Assembly (NCBI GenBank): GCA_944389815.1
Contig: CALXNS010000093.1
Location: 1 to 45,980, forward strand
Direction: 5' to 3'
Source of the DNA: an uncultured Victivallis sp.
GTDB taxonomy: Bacteria > Verrucomicrobiota > Lentisphaeria > Victivallales > Victivallaceae
Length of the DNA: 45,980 bases
The notes below the pieces were generated by a model, which saw only the letters and a program-made list of their open reading frames with translations, did not search any database and had not been told where the DNA came from. Each line of letters opens with the position of its first letter. Position 1 is the stretch's first letter. This document shows positions 41,955 through 45,980 of this stretch, piece by piece. Position numbers and translations under genes: made by a program.

Positions 41955-44607
41955 TCATCTCCCTCCAGTCCAGTTGAACGAACTGCAACAGTTCAGCATT
42001 GTTCATCCGGCAGATCTCCGCCTCCGCCGTCCCGGCAGCGACGGTCAACTCTTCCATCAGATGCCGTTTCTCCCGGATCATCCGGTCAATCCGTTCCTCG
42101 ACGGTGCCGAGACAGACCATTTTTCTTACCAGCACATTGCGATGCTGACCGATCCGGTAGGCCCGGTCGGTCGCCTGATTTTCGACGGCGGGATTCCACC
42201 AGCGGTCGAAATGAATCACATGATTCGCCGCAGTCAGATTCAATCCGGTTCCGGCCGCCTTCAGCGACAGGATGAAAAATGGTTCGCCCGAACGCGACTG
42301 AAAACGTTCGACCAGACCGGCGCGCACCCCGACCGGAACGCCGCCGTGCAGAACCAGACCGGGACGGCCGAAAATATGACTCACGTATTCGTGCAGCGGT
42401 TCGATCATTTCCCGGAACTGCGTAAAAATCAACACCTTCTCATGTTTCGCCACGATCGGATAGAGCAATTCGGCAAGCATCTGAAATTTTCCGCTCAATT
42501 CCGGGTTCCAGTCCGGCTTTCCGGTGAACTGCGCCGGATGATTGCAAATTTGTTTGAACCGCGTCAGATATTTGAACACCACCCCGCGCCGCCGGGAATT
42601 CTCTCCGGATTCGGCGTCAGGGGAACGCGTTCCGGTGCGGGAGGAACCAAACTCAGATTCGGATTCCGCTTCGAGCTCCACACGCATTTCTTCCACCGTC
42701 GCCCGGTAAAGCGCCGCCTGAAGCGCGCTCAAGCGGACGTATGCACAGAACTCCGTTTTGTCCGGCAGATCCGCCGCGATCGCGCGATCGGTTTTCAACC
42801 GGCGTAAAATGTATGGTCCAGTCAATTTCCGCAACGGCGCGTAATGCCCCTCCAGCGCCTCAATCGCCGTACGAAACTCCTCCCAGGTGCCGAGCAACCC
42901 CGGATTGAGAAAATCGAAAATACTCCAGAAATCGCTCAGACGATTTTCCACCGGAGTTCCGGTCAGCGCAATCCGCCGCCGTGCCGCAATCGCACGCAGC
43001 GCCCGGCTCTGGCGCGAAGCCGGATTCTTGATCGCCTGCGCCTCGTCGGCGATCAGAACCGGAAACTCCACCCCGCCCGGCAGCGTGCCGCGCGAGATCA
43101 GCGCGTAGGTGACAATGACCACGTCGAACCTTTTCAGAAATCCAGCCGGATCATCCCGGAAGCTGACGATTTCATCCTCCGACAATTCGCCCGCATGCAG
43201 AATCTTGAACCGGAGATCCGGCGTAAAGCGTTCCGATTCCGCCAGCCAGTTCCGCAGCAGCGACGCCGGAGACACCACCAGCGCGGGCACTCCCTCCAGT
43301 TCCCCTTCCCGCCGGAGCGTTTCCAGATAAATTAAAATCTGCACGGTCTTTCCCAGCCCCATGTCATCGGCGAGAAGCGCCCCCATTCCGAGATCGGTCA
43401 ATTTCCGCAGAAAAATCACCCCGTTTCGCTGATACGGCCGCAATTGCCGTGACAACTCCTCCGGCAGCGGATGCGCGGGCGGAAGATTCCGCGTTGCAAG
43501 AACTTCCGCCAGATGCCCCACCGCCTCTGCCCGGTCGAACGCGGGAACCCCGGCTGCCGGCAATCCGGCCATCAACCGCAATCCCTGCGCCAGCGTAAGT
43601 TTCATTGCATTTCCCCTGCTCCGCCAGAGCCTGAGCAGTTCCGCCGCGCGCCCCGGATCCGCTTCCACCCATTCGCCCTTGATCCGGATCAATCCACCCC
43701 CCTCGGACGCCGCCAGGGCGTCGAGTTCCTCTTCCGAAAGCTCCCGGCCGTCGATCACCGCCGAGGCGGAAAAACGCAGCAGCGCCCAGCTCGCCAGATG
43801 GGATGTTTTCGGCCCGGCGTCGAGAGAAAGTTTCACCTCCAGCCGCGGCGGACGCTTCTTCTCCCACAAACGGGCGAACCGCACCTCAATCCCGAGAGCG
43901 TCAAACACTTCCATTCCCTGCAAAAATTCATATCCCTCGCGCGGAGACAGCGGCGATGCCTGATAAATACGCCCGTCATCGGTCATCGCCGCTAGAAACG
44001 GAAGTTTCTCCGCCGCCTGCCGGATCGGTGCAAGAACGCTGCGCAACGTTTCCCGGTCATCGGCAAAATTCTTCAACGCGCTCCCGAGCGGCAGGTGTTT
44101 CGGTTCCCCGCTCTCGCCGAGCCGGTAAATGAAGGTCGCCAGAAAAAGAAACGGACGGTGCCCGTCGACATCCGCCGGGTTCGGCGCAAGGTGAAACGCC
44201 ACGCGGCCGACATGATCCCAGAGGGGATCCACTCCTGCAATCCAGCTGGAAAGCGACTGATTCGACTCCCGGCATGATTTCCCGATTTCGCAGGCCAGTT
44301 CGCGGCACCACCCGCGGAGCATTTCCGTATTGAGAAACTCCCCGCCGTCGAAAGGCGGACGGTCGAAAAGAAGCTCCGCGAGTTCCCGCTCATCCGGAAG
44401 CGCCGCAGCCAACGCCGCTTCCGTTTCCCGTTCCCGACTGCGGCAGAGCCGAACCATGAAGGCACGCCCAACGCGACGAAGAAAAATCCACTCTTCGGAA
44501 TTCTCCAACAATCCGTCTTTTCGCAGCAATCCAAGCAGGACGTCTCCCGCCTTCCGCTCCTTACCACCCAACAGCAGCTTTCCGTCGGGTGTCACCGCCG
44601 CATTCAT
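41938..44607 (-). CDS. SNF2-family (DEAD/DEAH-like) helicase
   Basis: 889 aa. A ~400-residue N-terminal region, of the type found in bacterial SNF2 proteins, precedes the two ATPase lobes. Motifs: I LLADDMGLGKTVQILIYL; Ia LVVSPASLLRNWLAE; II LIADEAQAIKNP (DEAQ); III ALTGTPVENRLSDFWSIFDFL; V AAGTGLNLTAANHVIHFDRWWNP; VI QATDRAYRIGQHRNV. The start is ATG 44607, using GGGAG ~10 nt upstream, which lies in the right arm of a hairpin (44611-44663). Together with the SWIM gene it likely forms a nucleoprotein-remodelling pair. Confidence 0.93.
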   Translation of the reverse strand: MNAAVTPDGKLLLGGKERKAGDVLLGLLRKDGLLENSEEWIFLRRVGRAFMVRLCRSRERETEAALAAALPDERELAELLFDRPPFDGGEFLNTEMLRGWCRELACEIGKSCRESNQSLSSWIAGVDPLWDHVGRVAFHLAPNPADVDGHRPFLFLATFIYRLGESGEPKHLPLGSALKNFADDRETLRSVLAPIRQAAEKLPFLAAMTDDGRIYQASPLSPREGYEFLQGMEVFDALGIEVRFARLWEKKRPPRLEVKLSLDAGPKTSHLASWALLRFSASAVIDGRELSEEELDALAASEGGGLIRIKGEWVEADPGRAAELLRLWRSRGNAMKLTLAQGLRLMAGLPAAGVPAFDRAEAVGHLAEVLATRNLPPAHPLPEELSRQLRPYQRNGVIFLRKLTDLGMGALLADDMGLGKTVQILIYLETLRREGELEGVPALVVSPASLLRNWLAESERFTPDLRFKILHAGELSEDEIVSFRDDPAGFLKRFDVVIVTYALISRGTLPGGVEFPVLIADEAQAIKNPASRQSRALRAIAARRRIALTGTPVENRLSDFWSIFDFLNPGLLGTWEEFRTAIEALEGHYAPLRKLTGPYILRRLKTDRAIAADLPDKTEFCAYVRLSALQAALYRATVEEMRVELEAESESEFGSSRTGTRSPDAESGENSRRRGVVFKYLTRFKQICNHPAQFTGKPDWNPELSGKFQMLAELLYPIVAKHEKVLIFTQFREMIEPLHEYVSHIFGRPGLVLHGGVPVGVRAGLVERFQSRSGEPFFILSLKAAGTGLNLTAANHVIHFDRWWNPAVENQATDRAYRIGQHRNVLVRKMVCLGTVEERIDRMIREKRHLMEELTVAAGTAEAEICRMNNAELLQFVQLDWREMNALRG

Positions 44608-44610
44608 AAT

Positions 44611-44663
44611 AAAAACGCTCCCTTTCGTCAATCTTATTAAGATAACACCCGGGGAGCGTTTTT
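44611..44663. terminator. Bidirectional terminator carrying the SNF2 Shine-Dalgarno
   Basis: AAAAACGCTCCC (44611-44622) and GGGAGCGTTTTT (44652-44663) are perfectly complementary, so either strand ends in a GC stem plus T-run. The 29-nt loop holds a second small hairpin (ATCTT/AAGAT). On the minus strand it follows the Na/Pi transporter stop, and its 3' arm contains the GGGAG that would serve the SNF2 start 4 nt further on. Confidence 0.75.
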
Positions 44664-44678
44664 CAATGAAACCGAACC

Positions 44679-45980
44679 TTAAAAGCGAAGTTTCTCCGCG
44701 CGCTCAATCAGCATCTCCAAACGGTCTCCGATCTGACGGGCCACCCCCGCCAGCGCCAGAACCACGACGCCGCTTTCCGCGCTGTAATCTCCTTTCTTCA
44801 GATTTTCCACATAATTGATTTCCAGAAGCTCCGCCTTGCGGCGAACCGCGTCGGCCTGCTGCCGAACCTGTTCGCCTCCGCCGGAAGCACCCGTTTCAAA
44901 CGCACCCTGCACGGCCGCAGCCATCGCGTCCAGCAGCAGGAAAAGTTCCGCCAGCTCCTTCGCAGGTTTCCGCGGCAGCTTCTCCCCTCCGAGACGCCGC
45001 GTCTCCCGATGGATCATCGCCGCGTAATCCGCCAGGCGGCCGGCGTCTCCGGCACTGCCGGTCAACAACGGAATCAAGGCCGACTCACGCCCGGTAAGAC
45101 CGTGGCGCATCAATTCCACCAGATACGCGGTAACCTCCGATTCGGCCCGTTCGATCTTTCCCGCGCGACGATGGAATTCTTCCTCCGGAATTTCGTTCCG
45201 TTCACAGAGCTCGTTTTGCCAGACGTGGGCGGTCAATTTCCACGCACTGCGCACCATCGAACGCACCCGGGTGGCCGCCTGCTGCAGCGCAATCGCCGGA
45301 TTTTCCAGAAGATGCGGTTCAAGTTTAATGTACTTGACGCGCTTCTTCGTATTGGGCAGGAGTTTTTCACACACCGCCGCCAGCGATCCGGTAAATGGCA
45401 GCAGCAGCAGCGCAGTGAATACGTTGAAGAGCGTGTGCCCGTTGGCGATGTGACGCGGCACGTTCTGAACGGTTTCGCCGAGCGCACTCCCCGGGGTCAG
45501 CCAGTCCACGATCCAGTAAAATACCGGAACTTCACTGCCCGGATACGGCACGTAAAAGAATATCAACATCACCACCGTCCCGATCACATTGAAAAGCGTG
45601 TGCGCCAGCGCCGCCTGCTTCGCCACCCGGTTCGCCGGAATCGCCGCAAGCTGCGCCGTGATCGTCGTTCCGATATTCGCTCCCAGCACCAGCGGCATCG
45701 CCGTGTAGAAGTTGATCAGCCCGCCCGCGCCGAGCGCGATGATGATCCCCGTCGAAGCCGAACTCGACTGGATTACCAGCGTCACAATCAAACCGATCGC
45801 CAGCGCACCGAGCACCGCGCCGAACGGCATGATCCCATTCTGCGGCGTGCAGTCGAACGTCCGGAAAATTTCCGTCACCGAAGGAAACGTGCCGATGCTC
45901 GACAATTCATCGCTCATGATCGTCATTCCGAAAAACAGGAACCCGAATCCAAGCACCGTCTCGCCGATTCCGCGCCAATA
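44679..45980 (-). CDS. Na/phosphate cotransporter with PhoU-like domain (partial)
   Basis: The N-terminus lies beyond the window; 433 codons are seen and the frame is open to the last base. The NptA/PNaS signature appears as IVTLVIQSSSASTGIIIALGAGG with the QSSSA motif, then LVLGANIGTTITAQLAA, followed by a second repeat region (HTLFNVIGTVVML and HTLFNVFTALLLL). After about residue 250 the protein becomes helical and charged, like the PhoU-type C-terminal domain fused in many bacterial members. Likely role: Na+-coupled phosphate movement or phosphate-level control. A phoB/phoR-type pair is 31 kb away; no direct link is shown. Confidence 0.9.
   Translation of the reverse strand, partial: YWRGIGETVLGFGFLFFGMTIMSDELSSIGTFPSVTEIFRTFDCTPQNGIMPFGAVLGALAIGLIVTLVIQSSSASTGIIIALGAGGLINFYTAMPLVLGANIGTTITAQLAAIPANRVAKQAALAHTLFNVIGTVVMLIFFYVPYPGSEVPVFYWIVDWLTPGSALGETVQNVPRHIANGHTLFNVFTALLLLPFTGSLAAVCEKLLPNTKKRVKYIKLEPHLLENPAIALQQAATRVRSMVRSAWKLTAHVWQNELCERNEIPEEEFHRRAGKIERAESEVTAYLVELMRHGLTGRESALIPLLTGSAGDAGRLADYAAMIHRETRRLGGEKLPRKPAKELAELFLLLDAMAAAVQGAFETGASGGGEQVRQQADAVRRKAELLEINYVENLKKGDYSAESGVVVLALAGVARQIGDRLEMLIERAEKLRF

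Overview
The window is a GC-rich bacterial chromosome segment. It most resembles a Lentisphaerota (Victivallis-like) member of the PVC superphylum. That placement is an inference from three things: an AIDA-type 19-residue repeat surface protein paired with its own autotransporter heptosyltransferase, an FG-GAP-like tail on that protein, and a gene complement that mixes housekeeping genes with serine/threonine kinases, AraC-type regulators and surface-sugar genes. No rRNA or other phylogenetic marker was compared. Gene density is high, with many ATGA stop/start overlaps. Several promoters share a TTGCAA-like -35 box, a 16-17 nt spacer and a TATATT/TACATT -10 box.

Layout. 1-3864 (minus): a giant-repeat surface protein (truncated by the window edge), its heptosyltransferase, and a doubtful small ORF crossed by a 38-bp perfect palindrome. 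3865-4500 is mostly non-coding and ends in the promoter of a secreted cysteine phosphatase (plus). 5619-7691 (minus): thiL-tsaE-CPBP protease. 7865-11434 (plus): asnB, trxB and a YgjP-like metallopeptidase that probably starts with TTG. 11419-13998 (minus): a PhoB/PhoR-type two-component system, then cysS. 15668-15757: tRNA-Ser(CGA) followed by duplicated terminators. 16106-17436: an AT-rich lipoprotein and two tandem paralogous lipoproteins. 17612-20044 (minus): nadE and dut. 20144-25773 (plus): a tandem PilT-PilT fusion, an AraC regulator, nagB, a divergent ROK-like protein and a two-cluster ferredoxin. 25970-28310 (plus): a GT-C membrane glycosyltransferase and miaA.

28195-34789 (minus) is the most striking region. 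It is a six-gene run: a WalJ/YycJ-like metallo-beta-lactamase-fold hydrolase, a zinc-ribbon serine/threonine kinase with a DFD motif, a hybrid histidine-kinase-like protein that has lost its phospho-acceptor residues, an MFS transporter, a membrane-anchored penicillin-binding-protein pedestal with no transpeptidase domain, and RodA. The last four genes are chained by ATGA overlaps. I infer a cell-wall synthesis and signalling unit.

34963-45980: rpoN (sigma-54, apparently leaderless) on plus. On minus come rplU-purC, a trpB-SGNH hydrolase-GT2 cluster, a SNF2 helicase with its SWIM partner, and the C-terminal part of a Na/Pi cotransporter with a PhoU-like tail, truncated by the window edge. A hairpin lies between the last two genes and contains the SNF2 gene's Shine-Dalgarno sequence.
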